Assembly: GCA_947492575.1 (NCBI GenBank)
Contig: CANLNK010000011.1
Span: 1-64,000, forward strand
Length of the DNA: 64,000 nt
Reading direction: 5' to 3'
Origin: an uncultured Thalassotalea sp.
Lineage (GTDB): Bacteria; Pseudomonadota; Gammaproteobacteria; Enterobacterales; Alteromonadaceae
Notes under the pieces: generated by a model
Database searches by the model: none
What the model saw: the letters and a program-made list of their open reading frames with translations, nothing else
What the model was told of the DNA's origin: nothing
Translations under genes and position numbers: made by a program
Part shown: piece after piece, positions 9,545 through 19,601 of the stretch
Layout of the letters: the number at the start of each line of letters is the position of its first letter
Position numbering within the stretch: the stretch's first letter is position 1

Positions 9545-10192
9545 TTAACCTTGATTTAGTTGCGATAGGAAGGTTTCGGATTCGGCAATAGCAGCGTTCA
9601 TTTCTTTTATCAGTAAATTAACATCTGCTTGAATGTCGCGATATTCGCCTTCCAAGGCGCCGATTGCACTAGCATTCAGGTTATGCTTCAAATACAGCGT
9701 ATTATCCTTTAATGCAGCAAGCACAGGCTCCATTTTACCCTCTGCTTTGCGCATTGCGCGTAACAGCTTTTGGTATCGACGTTCTGTATCTTGATATTGT
9801 CTGCGGCTTTGAGTTTTTAGCTTTGCGCTACTGTATTGCTCTATCTCGTCGAGCCATTCCTCAAAGAGCGCATCTCCTACGCTTTCAATGTTGTTGATAC
9901 GCTTCGAAACATCGTTAGCGGCATCTTCACTCGCTTCATATTGAGACAATGTCGCCTCATATTGTGCTTGCAAGTCGCCGCCATCAAATTCGATTAGTGC
10001 CGATAATTGTTCAAGTGCACTACTAAACTGCTCTTGCGCTTCTTCTTGCGCCTCTTGTGCATTTTCAACTTCATCTGCGAGTAAATCACGTTTGTGCTTA
10101 CCAAAGCTTTCCATAGCGGAGTAGTAGGCGGACTGACAGCCCTGAAGCAGCAATAAGAGAGTTAATATTTTAACAGTGCTGAGCAGTTTCAT
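9545..10192 (-). CDS. DUF2959 family lipoprotein
   Basis: A 215-residue lipoprotein with signal peptide and lipobox LLLQGC (lipidated Cys at about 19). A long, highly charged alpha-helical coiled-coil region follows, typical of DUF2959. It is probably anchored to the outer membrane facing the periplasm; function is unknown for the family. It sits 8 bp downstream of a small membrane-protein gene on the same strand and may be cotranscribed with it. Confidence 0.8.
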   Translation of the reverse strand: MKLLSTVKILTLLLLLQGCQSAYYSAMESFGKHKRDLLADEVENAQEAQEEAQEQFSSALEQLSALIEFDGGDLQAQYEATLSQYEASEDAANDVSKRINNIESVGDALFEEWLDEIEQYSSAKLKTQSRRQYQDTERRYQKLLRAMRKAEGKMEPVLAALKDNTLYLKHNLNASAIGALEGEYRDIQADVNLLIKEMNAAIAESETFLSQLNQG

Positions 10193-10200
10193 TTTTTACA

Positions 10201-10428
10201 TCACCCTTTATATCGGGCAGCGTCAATAATCGCCCAGACGTGAAAAATAAAGCCAGGCAACGCCATGAAAAACAATATACCTGTAGCTGCTAAAGTGTAG
10301 TTAACCCAAGTTAATAGGAAAAATGCGATCGCCGCTAAAATTCTTCCTTGTACTAATTGACCTAAACCAGCGATAAAGAAACTACAAATCGCCGCAAGTA
10401 CATTCCCACCTGAACCTTGTCCTGACAT
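10201..10428 (-). CDS. Small two-helix membrane protein
   Basis: A 75-residue protein with two hydrophobic helices, including AAICSFFIAGLGQLVQG and AIAFFLLTWVNY, and a short C-terminal WAIIDAARYKG. The GLGQL pattern recalls TM2-like or YccF-like small inner-membrane proteins, but the family is not certain. It precedes the DUF2959 lipoprotein on the same strand. Confidence 0.65.
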   Translation of the reverse strand: MSGQGSGGNVLAAICSFFIAGLGQLVQGRILAAIAFFLLTWVNYTLAATGILFFMALPGFIFHVWAIIDAARYKG

Positions 10429-10527
10429 TTTTGATATCCTACTAATTATGTTATGTTTTTGTTAAGTATAATCGGTTTAAGCATAGTATAAAGCGATAAC
10501 TGTTTAAACCTGAATCGGTAAATAATT

Positions 10528-11496
10528 ATGTCATTTCAATGGACTGAGCGTGTCTCACCAATTGCAAAAGAAAGTTTAAAGTTCGTTCGTTTCTTATGGC
10601 GAGAGCTTCAAAGTGCGCAAATTCATGTGGTTGCAGGCTACTTAGCCTATGTCACCCTGATGTCGTTGGTGCCTTTACTTGTCGTTATGTTGTCAGTGTT
10701 AACAGCGTTTCCTATTTTCGGAGAAATCAAAACCGAAATTGAAGGGTTTGTTTACAGTAACTTTATACCGACCGCAGGTGATACGGTTCAAACGTACCTA
10801 ACGGGGTTTGTTGCCAATGCATCAAAGATGTCGGCAATTGCTGTTATATTTCTATTCTTATTAGCGCTTATGCTGATATCAGCGATAGATAAGAGTTTAA
10901 ATCGCATTTGGCATGTGTCTGCCAAAAGGCGAATGATTACATCGTTTTCTATGTACTGGATGGTTCTTACGTTGGGCCCTGTAATGGTTGGTGGTAGTTT
11001 GGCTGCTACTTCTTACGTGGTTTCGCTAGTATCCTTGGGGGATTACGATTTCTTAGGTATCAGCAGTATATTCATTCGAACCCTACCTTTGATTATCTCG
11101 TCGGTGGCTTTTTTAATCCTCTACCTTGTCGTACCCAATAAAACGGTACCCACTCGATTTGCTTTTACAGGTGCTGTTGTTGCGGCCGTTCTGTTTGAAT
11201 TTGCTAAAAAAGGATTTGCGTTGTATGTAACACAATTTCCATCATACCAGGCCATTTACGGCGCACTTGCTGGTATTCCGATTTTATTTGTTTGGGTTTA
11301 TTTATCGTGGATGGTGGTTTTATTCGGTGCACTAGTTACCGCATCGCTTGAGTCGTTTGCTGCGAGGCATTTACCGATAGTTGAGGGATCAGAAGTTGAA
11401 GCTGAGGCTCCCCAAGGAGAGGGGCGTATAAGTGTTGATGTTAATGAATGTAAAGCAGCTAATGAATCAGATAGCAAAGCCGAGATAACTAGCTAG
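10528..11496 (+). CDS. YihY/BrkB family inner-membrane protein
   Basis: A 322-residue polytopic protein with about six transmembrane segments and the BrkB/YihY (UPF0761) pattern: [20 protein letters not shown] at the start, then LNRIWHV and [20 protein letters not shown]. The family was once misannotated as ribonuclease BN; it is an inner-membrane protein of unresolved role. The last ~40 residues are an acidic extension. It heads a plus-strand group with pip and dtd (21 bp gap to pip). Confidence 0.88.
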   Translation: MSFQWTERVSPIAKESLKFVRFLWRELQSAQIHVVAGYLAYVTLMSLVPLLVVMLSVLTAFPIFGEIKTEIEGFVYSNFIPTAGDTVQTYLTGFVANASKMSAIAVIFLFLLALMLISAIDKSLNRIWHVSAKRRMITSFSMYWMVLTLGPVMVGGSLAATSYVVSLVSLGDYDFLGISSIFIRTLPLIISSVAFLILYLVVPNKTVPTRFAFTGAVVAAVLFEFAKKGFALYVTQFPSYQAIYGALAGIPILFVWVYLSWMVVLFGALVTASLESFAARHLPIVEGSEVEAEAPQGEGRISVDVNECKAANESDSKAEITS

Positions 11497-11516
11497 ACTA
11501 ACAGAGGGGGTTATTT

Positions 11517-12491
11517 ATGGCACAGCCACTGTATCCAAACATTAAACCGTACTCTTCTGCCTGGTTAAGCGTAGATGATACGCATCAGCTTTATATTGAG
11601 CAGTCTGGCAACGAGCAGGGCATTCCTGTCGTTTATCTACATGGCGGTCCGGGCGCGGGCAGTAGTCCTTCCCATAGGCGCTATTTCGATCCAGAAAAAT
11701 ACCGCATCATCCTGTTTGATCAGAGGGGCTGTGGCCGCTCGCTTCCTTCGCCTTCACTTGAAAATAACACCACGTGGGATTTGGTCAACGATCTAGAAAA
11801 ACTTAGGATTCATTTGAATATTGAGCAGTGGGTTGTTGCCGGAGGTTCTTGGGGGACGACACTTGCGCTCGCATACGGCATTAGTTACTCCAAACGCTGT
11901 TTAGGGTTTATTTTACGCGGCATATTCCTAGGCACGCAAAACGAGCTGGATTGGCTCTATAAGCCATCAGGCGCTGCGAAGTTTTTTCCTGAATACTATA
12001 CCGAGTTTACTCAGGAACTTGCTGATGCAGAAAACGAAGACCCACTAAGCGCCTATCATCAAATGCTAACATGCGACAATGAAATAGCAGTGGCAGCCGC
12101 CAGTCAGGCTTGGTTCTTATGGGAGATGCGACTATCAACTATCGAACACCACGCAATTACCAAGCGGCACATCGAAGATAAGCACCAAGCATTGTGCATG
12201 GCGAAAATATCAGCGCATTATTTTATTAATCAATGTGACTTGTCACCGAACTATCTACTTTCTCAAATTGACCGTATCGCTGACATACCAGCGGTTATTC
12301 TTCATGGCAGATACGATATGGTGTGTCAGCTAGATGCTGCATATCAGCTGGCAGCAAAGTGGACTAATGCACGTTTACAAATTTTACCGCAAGCAGGGCA
12401 CAGTGGCTTTGAGTCTCAAACAATAGATGCATTTTGTAAATCTGCGGATAAAATGGCTTCTTTTATTGAGGAACAAAGTGAACATCAATGA
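11517..12491 (+). CDS. pip: Proline iminopeptidase
   Basis: A 324-residue alpha/beta-hydrolase that removes N-terminal proline from peptides in the cytoplasm. It shows the oxyanion motif HGGPGAG (42-48), the FDQRGCGRS block, the nucleophile elbow GGSWGT with S111, and the late acid and base regions ([15 protein letters not shown]). Length and motifs fit the S33 family. Its stop overlaps the dtd start by 4 bp. Confidence 0.93.
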   Translation: MAQPLYPNIKPYSSAWLSVDDTHQLYIEQSGNEQGIPVVYLHGGPGAGSSPSHRRYFDPEKYRIILFDQRGCGRSLPSPSLENNTTWDLVNDLEKLRIHLNIEQWVVAGGSWGTTLALAYGISYSKRCLGFILRGIFLGTQNELDWLYKPSGAAKFFPEYYTEFTQELADAENEDPLSAYHQMLTCDNEIAVAAASQAWFLWEMRLSTIEHHAITKRHIEDKHQALCMAKISAHYFINQCDLSPNYLLSQIDRIADIPAVILHGRYDMVCQLDAAYQLAAKWTNARLQILPQAGHSGFESQTIDAFCKSADKMASFIEEQSEHQ

Positions 12492-12925
12492 TAGCGTTAA
12501 TTCAGCGTGTGTCTCATGCCAATGTTGTGGTCGAGGGTGAGACTGTTGGCGAAATCGAAAAGGGTCTTTTGGTACTGCTAGCTATTGAACCTGAAGACAA
12601 TGAACAAAAAGCGAAACGATTAGCTGAACGCGTAGCTGGTTATCGAGTATTTGAAGATGATAACGGCAAAATGAATCGCAATGTTGCCCAAGCGGGTGGC
12701 GATATCCTTGTCGTTTCTCAGTTTACCCTGGCTGCTGATACGTCAAGCGGCATGCGACCAAGCTTTACGGGCGCCGCAGCACCAGACTTTAGTAAAAACC
12801 TCTATCAATTCTTTACCAAGCAACTACGAGAAAAGGGCTTTAAAGCGCCTACGGGCATTTTTGGTACTGATATGAAAGTATCGCTACTCAATGACGGACC
12901 AGTGACTTTCCAACTCACTATTTAG
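12488..12925 (+). CDS. dtd: D-aminoacyl-tRNA deacylase
   Basis: A 145-residue cytoplasmic proofreading enzyme that hydrolyses D-aminoacyl-tRNAs and mischarged glycyl-tRNAs. The two family signatures are present: SQFTLAADT with the TSSGMRPSF segment, and the C-terminal NDGPVTFQL carrying the cross-subunit Gly-cisPro. It begins inside the pip stop (ATGA), so it is translationally coupled. Confidence 0.95.
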   Translation: MIALIQRVSHANVVVEGETVGEIEKGLLVLLAIEPEDNEQKAKRLAERVAGYRVFEDDNGKMNRNVAQAGGDILVVSQFTLAADTSSGMRPSFTGAAAPDFSKNLYQFFTKQLREKGFKAPTGIFGTDMKVSLLNDGPVTFQLTI

Positions 12926-12995
12926 CTTTCTGCTAGTTCAATGCTAGGTATCTTTTAGTTGTCTGGGAAATACTAAGAAAACATAAATTTCAGGC

Positions 12996-13087
12996 AATAA
13001 AAAAGCCTTACCGAAGTAAGGCTTGAAATGCTCGCTGTATGGTCTTGTTTAACAAGCTTCTTATTAATTGTTTTCTTAACTAGCGCG
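12996..13087 (-). ncRNA. Candidate small RNA, minus strand, between dtd and hemE
   Basis: On the minus strand a promoter-like pair, TTGCAT (13117-13122) and TATAAA (13094-13099), has an exact 17-bp spacer. About 65-85 nt downstream is a perfect stem AAGCCTTAC-TTCG-GTAAGGCTT followed by a run of six T's (13024 down to ~12996). Inside is a second hairpin, CTTGTTAAACAAG. The T run lies only on the minus-strand side, so this is not the dtd terminator. No ORF of note lies between. Predicted transcript about 90 nt; Hfq-type sRNA is an inference. Confidence 0.5.
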
Positions 13088-13093
13088 AGACAT

Positions 13094-13122
13094 TTTATAA
13101 CAAAGCATTTTTTTGAATGCAA
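13094..13122 (-). promoter_or_regulatory. Sigma-70 type promoter for the candidate sRNA
   Basis: -35 TTGCAT and -10 TATAAA on the minus strand, separated by 17 bp. The remaining part of the 12926-13436 gap contains no other structure I can support apart from the hemE leader. Confidence 0.5.
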
Positions 13123-13436
13123 CAAAATATCCCAACTTTAATAGAGCAAAAATTCTACGAGAACCTTAGTATATCTCGTGTCTACAAGCGTTACCCTCTA
13201 GAGTACTAAATCAATAAAACTGCTGTTCAGTGATTATTTCTTTGGTTAATTATTAACTTATGCCGGCACATCTTTTGAGCGCTTAACGATATCTGCTTTA
13301 TCTTGTGAGTCTCGTTAGTTTTTTAAGCAGAGTTAATCTACGTCAAAGATTCTGTGGCTTTTGTGAGCGGCGACAATGGCATTCAACATAGGGCGATGGT
13401 AGAATGCCGCCACTTATTTTTAGAGGCCTGTATTGA

Positions 13437-14504
13437 ATGAGCAACTTAAAGAATGACACTTATTTACGCGCACTATCGCGTGAGCCAGTAGACTACACCC
13501 CAGTATGGATGATGCGCCAAGCAGGTCGCTATTTACCAGAGTACAAAGAAACGCGTAAAGACGCAGGCGACTTTATGTCTTTGTGCCGTAATACTGAACT
13601 GGCAACAGAAGTGACCATTCAGCCGTTACGTCGTTTCCCGCTTGATGCAGCGATTCTATTTAGTGATATCTTAACGATTCCTGATGCAATGGGCTTAGGT
13701 CTTTACTTTGAAACAGGTGAAGGTCCTAAATTTGAGCGTCCAATTACCTGTAAAGCAGACGTTGATAAAATTGGTCACCCAGATCCAGAAGGCGAATTGA
13801 AATACGTAATGGACGCAGTGCGTTCAATTCGTAAAGCGCTTGACGGCCAAGTACCATTGATTGGCTTCTCTGGTAGCCCATGGACATTAGCGACATACAT
13901 GGTAGAAGGCGGCAGCTCTAAAGCGTTCACCAAAATTAAGAAAATGATGTACGCAGAGCCTCAAACACTTCACTTATTACTTGATAAGCTTGCCGACTCA
14001 GTGATCAGCTACTTGAACGCGCAAATCGCTGCGGGTGCACAATCAGTGATGGTATTTGATACATGGGGCGGTGTATTGTCACCACGTGATTACAAAGACT
14101 TCTCACTACAATACATGCACAAAATCGTAGACGGCTTAACGCGCCATAACGATGGTCGCAAAGTACCAGTGACGTTATTCACCAAGAATGGTGGTATGTG
14201 GTTAGAAAGCATCGCTGCTACTGGGTGTGATGGTGTAGGTCTTGATTGGACCATCAATATCGAAGATGCAAAAGCACGCATCGGCGATAAAGTTGCACTA
14301 CAAGGCAACATGGACCCGTCTATGCTTTACGCACCTAAAGAGCGTATTGAAGAAGAAGTGGCGACTATCTTAAAAGGTTTTGGTGATGGAGGTACTGGCC
14401 ACGTATTCAACCTTGGCCATGGCATTCACCCTGACGTGAATCCAGAGCATGCTGGACACTTCATTGAAGCCGTTCACCGTTTAAGTAAGCAATACCACAA
14501 GTAG
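13437..14504 (+). CDS. hemE: Uroporphyrinogen decarboxylase
   Basis: A 355-residue cytoplasmic heme-pathway enzyme converting uroporphyrinogen III to coproporphyrinogen III. It shows the N-terminal signature [15 protein letters not shown], the second signature [17 protein letters not shown], and the conserved catalytic Asp region ([12 protein letters not shown]). Length equals E. coli HemE (~354). It ends 32 bp before a strong bidirectional terminator facing pyrE. Confidence 0.97.
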   Translation: MSNLKNDTYLRALSREPVDYTPVWMMRQAGRYLPEYKETRKDAGDFMSLCRNTELATEVTIQPLRRFPLDAAILFSDILTIPDAMGLGLYFETGEGPKFERPITCKADVDKIGHPDPEGELKYVMDAVRSIRKALDGQVPLIGFSGSPWTLATYMVEGGSSKAFTKIKKMMYAEPQTLHLLLDKLADSVISYLNAQIAAGAQSVMVFDTWGGVLSPRDYKDFSLQYMHKIVDGLTRHNDGRKVPVTLFTKNGGMWLESIAATGCDGVGLDWTINIEDAKARIGDKVALQGNMDPSMLYAPKERIEEEVATILKGFGDGGTGHVFNLGHGIHPDVNPEHAGHFIEAVHRLSKQYHK

Positions 14505-14535
14505 GGTTTAGCTGAATACTTAAAACCAAAAATAC

Positions 14536-14575
14536 AAAAAAGGCGCTTAACTAATTTAGTTAAGCGCCTTTTTTA
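14536..14575. terminator. Bidirectional terminator between hemE and pyrE
   Basis: AAAAAAGGCGCTTAACT and AGTTAAGCGCCTTTTTT pair perfectly around a short AATTT loop with T runs in both directions. It serves convergent hemE (+) and pyrE (-). Confidence 0.93.
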
Positions 14576-14619
14576 CATCCAGCATATATATCTTCAAACG
14601 AGATATATGGTCAACGGAT

Positions 14620-15261
14620 TTAGATACCGTAGTCTTCGCGGTATTGCTTGATTGCCGCTAATGCGTCAGCCATATCACCTTTCTCTTCAAGGTAATTGAT
14701 GAGATCGCCCAGTGTAACGATAGAGATAACCTGTGTGCCAAAGTCACGCTCTACTTCTTGAATAGCAGAAAGCTCACCTTTACCTTTTTCTTGGCGATCT
14801 AAAGCGATAAGTACGCCTGAAAGCTCTGCGCCGTTGGCTTTGATGATTTCCATCGATTCACGAATTGCCGTACCTGCGGTAATTACGTCGTCAACCAGCA
14901 TGACCTTACCTTCAAGCGCTGAACCTACTAAATTACCGCCTTCACCGTGTGTTTTGGCTTCTTTACGGTTAAAGCAGTATGGCATGTCCATGTCGTGATG
15001 ATCAGCTAAAGCAACAGCGGTTGTTGTTGCGATAGGGATACCTTTGTATGCAGGGCCAAATAGTAAATCAAAAGCAATGCCACTATCAGCTAATGCAGCA
15101 GCATAAAAACGACCTAAACGCGCTAAGTCACCGCCAGTGTTGAACAAGCCAGCATTGAAAAAGTATGGGCTAGTACGGCCTGACTTTAAGGTGAACTCGC
15201 CAAATCGTAAAACTTGTTTGCTTAAAGCAAACTCAATAAATTCGCGTTGATAATCTTTCAC
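14620..15261 (-). CDS. pyrE: Orotate phosphoribosyltransferase
   Basis: A 213-residue enzyme, the same length as E. coli PyrE, joining orotate and PRPP to OMP in pyrimidine synthesis. The PRPP motif [17 protein letters not shown] is clear, with the catalytic-loop lysine region [12 protein letters not shown]. The start is a GTG at 15261. It follows rph by 36 bp in the common rph-pyrE order. No clear UTP-sensing attenuator hairpin is visible in that short gap. Confidence 0.96.
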   Translation of the reverse strand: MKDYQREFIEFALSKQVLRFGEFTLKSGRTSPYFFNAGLFNTGGDLARLGRFYAAALADSGIAFDLLFGPAYKGIPIATTTAVALADHHDMDMPYCFNRKEAKTHGEGGNLVGSALEGKVMLVDDVITAGTAIRESMEIIKANGAELSGVLIALDRQEKGKGELSAIQEVERDFGTQVISIVTLGDLINYLEEKGDMADALAAIKQYREDYGI

Positions 15262-15297
15262 AAGTGTATTCTCTTCAATTAGTGCTTAGCTATAGGG

Positions 15298-16011
15298 TTA
15301 GCTTAATGCCGCTTTTTGGATGTCGAAAAGCTCGTTGATGCTGTGTTTTGCTAATTGCATCATGTCGTTCATTTCTTCAAAGCTAAATGGCTCTTCTTCG
15401 GCTGTCCCTTGCACTTCAATCAGCTTGCCGGTTTCAGTCATTACAACATTCATGTCGGTTTCAGCGGCTGAATCTTCTGGATAATCTAAATCGGTAACGG
15501 CTTCGCCTTTGTATATACCAACAGAAACTGCAGCAATCATATGCTTAAGCGGATTGGTTTTGATGATGTCTTTTGAACGCATGTAATTCAACGCATCGAC
15601 AAGCGCTACGCAAGCACCCGTAATAGAAGCTGTTCGCGTACCACCGTCGGCTTGGATAACGTCACAATCAACCGTAATCGTGTTTTCACCTAGTGCTTGC
15701 AGGTCAACTGCTGCTCGTAAAGAACGTGCAATTAAGCGTGAAATTTCTAATGTACGACCGCTTTGCTTGCCGCTAGCTGCTTCACGGCGCATTCTTGTAT
15801 GCGTAGAACGAGGTAACATACCGTATTCTGCAGTAACCCAGCCCTTACCTTGACCTTTCAAAAAGCGTGGTACGCCTTCTTCTACCGTCGCTGTACAGAT
15901 AACTTTAGTATCACCAAACTCAATTAAAATTGAGCCTTCCGCATGAGCGGTGAATTGACGGGTAATGGTTACTGGACGAATTTGTCCGGGAGTTCTGCCA
16001 CTTGGTCGCAT
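15298..16011 (-). CDS. rph: Ribonuclease PH
   Basis: A 237-residue phosphorolytic 3'-5' exoribonuclease that trims tRNA 3' ends; hexameric PH-fold protein. The ATG at 16011 ([14 protein letters not shown]) follows GAAGGAATTAAC, a good ribosome site, so the longer open frame to 16041 is not used. Motifs include [19 protein letters not shown] and [13 protein letters not shown]. It is probably cotranscribed with pyrE. Confidence 0.96.
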   Translation of the reverse strand: MRPSGRTPGQIRPVTITRQFTAHAEGSILIEFGDTKVICTATVEEGVPRFLKGQGKGWVTAEYGMLPRSTHTRMRREAASGKQSGRTLEISRLIARSLRAAVDLQALGENTITVDCDVIQADGGTRTASITGACVALVDALNYMRSKDIIKTNPLKHMIAAVSVGIYKGEAVTDLDYPEDSAAETDMNVVMTETGKLIEVQGTAEEEPFSFEEMNDMMQLAKHSINELFDIQKAALS

Positions 16012-16367
16012 GTTAATTCCTTCGTTAAATTTTTCACGCATTATAGTCGTTTCTAACAGCTATTTACACTCGCGAGGAAAGAATTTGTCGAGGATTTTCC
16101 ATCGTTTCTGGCCAATGAAGCTTTGCTGTTGTTGGCGTTGGTGGAGTGGAGTAATCGGTAAAATGAATGAACTATAGTTAGGGTAATAGTTAAGATAATA
16201 GCTAATGTAATAATTGAGGTAATCAGTCAGGCAAGTGTAAAGCGAATAGTGACGTTAATCATCTAATTAGCGTAAAGTTATTCTTAGACTTTATACAGAC
16301 TGGTGAAATTAGTTTTATTTTGGCAAGGTCTTGTAAGTATAGATTATTCGTAGAGGTGTTATCCCAA
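16012..16367. other. Intergenic region between rph and the thioredoxin-like gene
   Basis: No gene, RNA or strong hairpin is visible in these ~355 bp. It holds the divergent promoters of rph and the thioredoxin-like gene. Around 16170-16230 there are several degenerate GTAATAG/GATAATAG repeats, too irregular to name. Confidence 0.5.
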
Positions 16368-16928
16368 ATGAAAAAAGCCTTATTGACTGCTGTATTAACG
16401 GCTTTGTGCGTAACCTTAGGTTCCCCGTTGTCTTACGCATCTTCAAAAGTATCGTCAGAAAATGCCGCAAAAGCACCTGCTGAAATGAACGCTGTGATCA
16501 CCAGTGAGAAACTACCGCTTTACAGCAAAATATTTGATGACCAAAGAGACCCATTCAAAGACGCCGTTGCAGCCATTGAGCTCGCCAAGAAAACTGACCG
16601 TAATGTGTTACTAAAGATTGGTGGCAATTGGTGTAGCTGGTGCAAAAAAATGGATGCATTCCTAACCGAGAATCCTGATATCTATCAGTCGTTACACAGT
16701 GAGTTTGTGTTGCTGAAAATCAACGTGAGTGACAGCAATGAGAACACTGAATTTATGAACGGGCTACCGCCAGTGCTAGGCTATCCGCATATGTATGTGT
16801 CTACGTCTGCAGGCAAAATGGTGCTTTCAAAAGATACTGCAGAGTTTCTAAATTCAGGTGAATACTCTCGTGAGCAGTGGATAACTTTCATTGATCAGTG
16901 GAAAGCTGACAGCACTAAAAATTTATAA
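16368..16928 (+). CDS. Exported thioredoxin-like protein
   Basis: A 186-residue protein with a signal peptide (MKKALLTAVLTALCVTLGSP...YA) and a thioredoxin-fold domain. The redox motif is GNWCSWCKKM, a C-S-W-C active site as in Thioredoxin_7/YyaL-like domains. The ATG at 16368 fits the signal peptide better than the longer open frame. Probably a periplasmic thiol oxidoreductase. It sits 73 bp before a Tat-exported oxidoreductase pair, so a role in its maturation is possible (inference). Confidence 0.75.
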   Translation: MKKALLTAVLTALCVTLGSPLSYASSKVSSENAAKAPAEMNAVITSEKLPLYSKIFDDQRDPFKDAVAAIELAKKTDRNVLLKIGGNWCSWCKKMDAFLTENPDIYQSLHSEFVLLKINVSDSNENTEFMNGLPPVLGYPHMYVSTSAGKMVLSKDTAEFLNSGEYSREQWITFIDQWKADSTKNL

Positions 16929-17001
16929 ACGCTAATTTTATAAACGCTAACAAAGTTGATTAGCTTCAGCAGACAAGTTGTTAACAAAACAGGCTTCTAA
17001 T

Positions 17002-17667
17002 ATGTCGTTTTTTGACCCTAATTACAAAACACCCTCGTGGCTACGCGCTAAATTATCGCGTCGAAACCTTCTCAAATCTGCTGCTGGCGCTTCTGCTGTT
17101 GCAGCTATGCCGAAGGCGCTCGCATGGACAGCAGAAAAACAGTCGAAATTGCTTTCGCTAAAGAAAAGTGACCCATGGCTGACATTAGACGCTGTACTAA
17201 TTCATTTACTACCAAGTTCGCCTACAGGCCCCAGCGCTGAAGATATTCAAGCATTGGCTTATCTATTTAACGTGGTTGACGAACAGCCGATTGATGAAGC
17301 AGAAAAAGAATTTATTTTCAACGGTGTAGGCTGGTTAAATGGTTTTAGTGAAAGCGAATTGAAGCAACCTTTTGTAGCGCTAAAACAAGCACAAAAAGAG
17401 CAAGTATTGCGAAAAATCTCAGGTTCTAGAGCAGGGCATAACTGGATAAATACGCTGATAAACTATGTGTATGAAGCAATGCTTTCGCCACCTGCCTATG
17501 GCGGTAATCCAGATGGGATTGGCTGGCAATGGCTCGAACATCAAGCTGGTTTCCCGCTTCCTGCCAAAGGAAAGCGCTTTTATGAAATACCAGGACGTCA
17601 CAAACAGCGAGTAAACAATCGCATCGCCGTTAAAAACTTAACACCAGAGGAAACTCGCAAAGCATGA
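17002..17667 (+). CDS. Gluconate 2-dehydrogenase subunit 3 family protein
   Basis: A 221-residue protein with a twin-arginine signal (LSRRNLLKSAAGASAVAAM) and the small-subunit pattern of membrane GMC dehydrogenases (NPDGIGWQWLEHQAGFP near the C-terminus). In known gluconate or fructose dehydrogenases this subunit supports folding and Tat export of the flavoprotein. The ATG at 17002 is preferred over a TTG at 16978. The stop overlaps the flavoprotein start (ATGA at 17664), so the two subunits are coupled. Confidence 0.8.
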   Translation: MSFFDPNYKTPSWLRAKLSRRNLLKSAAGASAVAAMPKALAWTAEKQSKLLSLKKSDPWLTLDAVLIHLLPSSPTGPSAEDIQALAYLFNVVDEQPIDEAEKEFIFNGVGWLNGFSESELKQPFVALKQAQKEQVLRKISGSRAGHNWINTLINYVYEAMLSPPAYGGNPDGIGWQWLEHQAGFPLPAKGKRFYEIPGRHKQRVNNRIAVKNLTPEETRKA

Positions 17668-19376
17668 CATATGATATCTGTATCGTCGGCAGTGGTGCTG
17701 GCGCATCACCTGTCGCATATACCTTGGCCAAAGCTGGTGCAAAAGTACTGGTGCTAGAAAAAGGCCCGTGGCTGACAGAAGACGAATTTTATAAAGACGA
17801 ACTCGCGATTAGTTTGCGCGACGCTTACAACCCTTCGCTGGCAGACGAACGTCATGTAATTGAAGAAGAATATGAGCGTGATGACGGTTCGTCATATTGG
17901 CAAGGCGAGTCGACAGAAGAGTCGGGCTGGAGTTTTTGGAATGGTAACGTAGTTGGCGGTTCTTCAAACTTTATGAGTGGCTACTTCCACCGCTTAAAGC
18001 CGGTTGATTTTAAACTGAAGTCTACCTTTGGCGAGATTAAAGGTGCCAATGTTGAAGATTGGCCAATTAGTTACGAAGAACTTGAGCCATTTTATACGCA
18101 AGTAGATGAGCAAGTAGGCGTTTCAGGTAGAGTGGTTGAGCATCCGCATCAAGAACCGCGTTCAAAAGATTTTCCATATCCACCTGTAGCTGAGCACCCA
18201 GTTTCTGGCTGGATAGACAAGGCCGCGACAGAGCTAGGTTATCACCCAATTCCTGTGCCGCGTGCTGTACTTTCTCGCCCTGCAATGGGCCGTCGTAGTT
18301 GTGAATATTCAGGCTACTGCAGCAGCTATGGTTGTTCGTCAGGCGCGAAAGGCAGTGCTAGAGCTGCGCTCCTAAACCACGCTGTAGCCACAGGTAATTT
18401 AACTATTTTGCCAAATGCTAAAGTATTTAATATTGCGTCAAATGCTGCTGGCGAAATAACTGGCGTTGAATACTACAACCAGCAAGGTAAAAAGCGAAAA
18501 GTAAGTGCTAACTTCTACGTTGTTGCTTGTCAGGCAGTCGAAACGTCTCGCCTGTTGCTGGCGTCAGTAGGAGAGGAATTCCCCAACGGTTTAGCCAATA
18601 ATAGCGGTCAAGTAGGTAAAAACTTAGTGTTTAGTGCAGGTGGTACTGGTCGTGGTGATTTCGACTTCGAACAGCTGTCTAAAGAGCAAATTGCCCAATT
18701 ACGACAAGTGGGTCCGTTTGTTAATCGTGCTATTCAAGACTGGTACGAAATTGACGATGCTGAATTTGAAGGCGCAAATGCAAGCGGTAAAGCTAAAGGC
18801 GGCACCATCGATTTTCTTTTCCACCAAAACCCAATTGCCCGAGCAATGGGTTCACAATACGATGAGAACGATGAGCTTGTGTGGGGTGAAGCGTTAAAAG
18901 CTAACCTAACACAAGAATTCACTACGTATCGAACCCTTCGCTTTGAAGTGTTTAATGACTGGCTGCCAACAGATGATTGCTTTGTTGAATTAGACAACTC
19001 AGTGAAGGATAAATGGGGCGACCCTGTCGCGAAGGTGAGAATTGGCTATCATCCTCAAGATCTAAAAGTAGGTGAATACATCGCTGCCAAAGCCGAAACT
19101 GTGCTTAAACAATTGGGTGCAACCAATGTTTACTCTTCAGTGAGTAGCTATCCGCCAACAAACCTAATGGCGGGGGGCTGCCGTTTTGGTGATGACCCTA
19201 AAACGTCGGTATTGAATAAATACTGTCAGGCGCATGAAGTGGATAACTTGTTTGTCACTGATGGTTCATTCATGCCAACCGGTGGTAGCGTGCCCTATAC
19301 CTACACCATTTATGCCAATGCCTTCCGCGTTGCAGAGCACATTAAGTCCCGTTGGCAACAGTCAAAGGATGCGTAA
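17664..19376 (+). CDS. GMC-family FAD-dependent oxidoreductase
   Basis: A 570-residue flavoprotein. The N-terminal Rossmann motif VGSGAGASPVAYTLAKAG and E in VLEKG bind FAD. GGSSNFMSGYFHR is the GMC signature region, and the C-terminal GMC_oxred_C block has TDGSFMPTGGSVPYTYTIYA. It lacks its own signal peptide and likely leaves the cell with the Tat-signal subunit. It resembles gluconate/sorbitol dehydrogenase large subunits; the substrate cannot be read from sequence. No cytochrome c subunit is adjacent, so the electron acceptor is unclear. Confidence 0.85.
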   Translation: MTYDICIVGSGAGASPVAYTLAKAGAKVLVLEKGPWLTEDEFYKDELAISLRDAYNPSLADERHVIEEEYERDDGSSYWQGESTEESGWSFWNGNVVGGSSNFMSGYFHRLKPVDFKLKSTFGEIKGANVEDWPISYEELEPFYTQVDEQVGVSGRVVEHPHQEPRSKDFPYPPVAEHPVSGWIDKAATELGYHPIPVPRAVLSRPAMGRRSCEYSGYCSSYGCSSGAKGSARAALLNHAVATGNLTILPNAKVFNIASNAAGEITGVEYYNQQGKKRKVSANFYVVACQAVETSRLLLASVGEEFPNGLANNSGQVGKNLVFSAGGTGRGDFDFEQLSKEQIAQLRQVGPFVNRAIQDWYEIDDAEFEGANASGKAKGGTIDFLFHQNPIARAMGSQYDENDELVWGEALKANLTQEFTTYRTLRFEVFNDWLPTDDCFVELDNSVKDKWGDPVAKVRIGYHPQDLKVGEYIAAKAETVLKQLGATNVYSSVSSYPPTNLMAGGCRFGDDPKTSVLNKYCQAHEVDNLFVTDGSFMPTGGSVPYTYTIYANAFRVAEHIKSRWQQSKDA

Positions 19377-19413
19377 TCACACTTACCTCGGCTTTATTTT
19401 ATTAATTGAGTTT

Positions 19414-19452
19414 ACGTTCTTTTGCTTGGCGAATGATGCAGCAAAAGAACGT
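19414..19452. repeat. Inverted repeat after the GMC oxidoreductase gene
   Basis: ACGTTCTTTTGC and GCAAAAGAACGT are perfect 12-bp arms around a 15-nt loop, 37 bp past the stop. There is no downstream T run, so it could be a weak terminator or an mRNA 3' stabiliser. Confidence 0.5.
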
Positions 19453-19601
19453 ATTGCACCCCAGATTTTCTAAATAGCTGATGAGCAGTGAATAACATTC
19501 GCTCATATCTAAAACCAAATTTTCATAAAATTGTGAGACTTTTGTGATTATTTCACCACTTTGCCTTTCTTATACTCTATCTCAGTCAAAAAGGAATAAG
19601 A

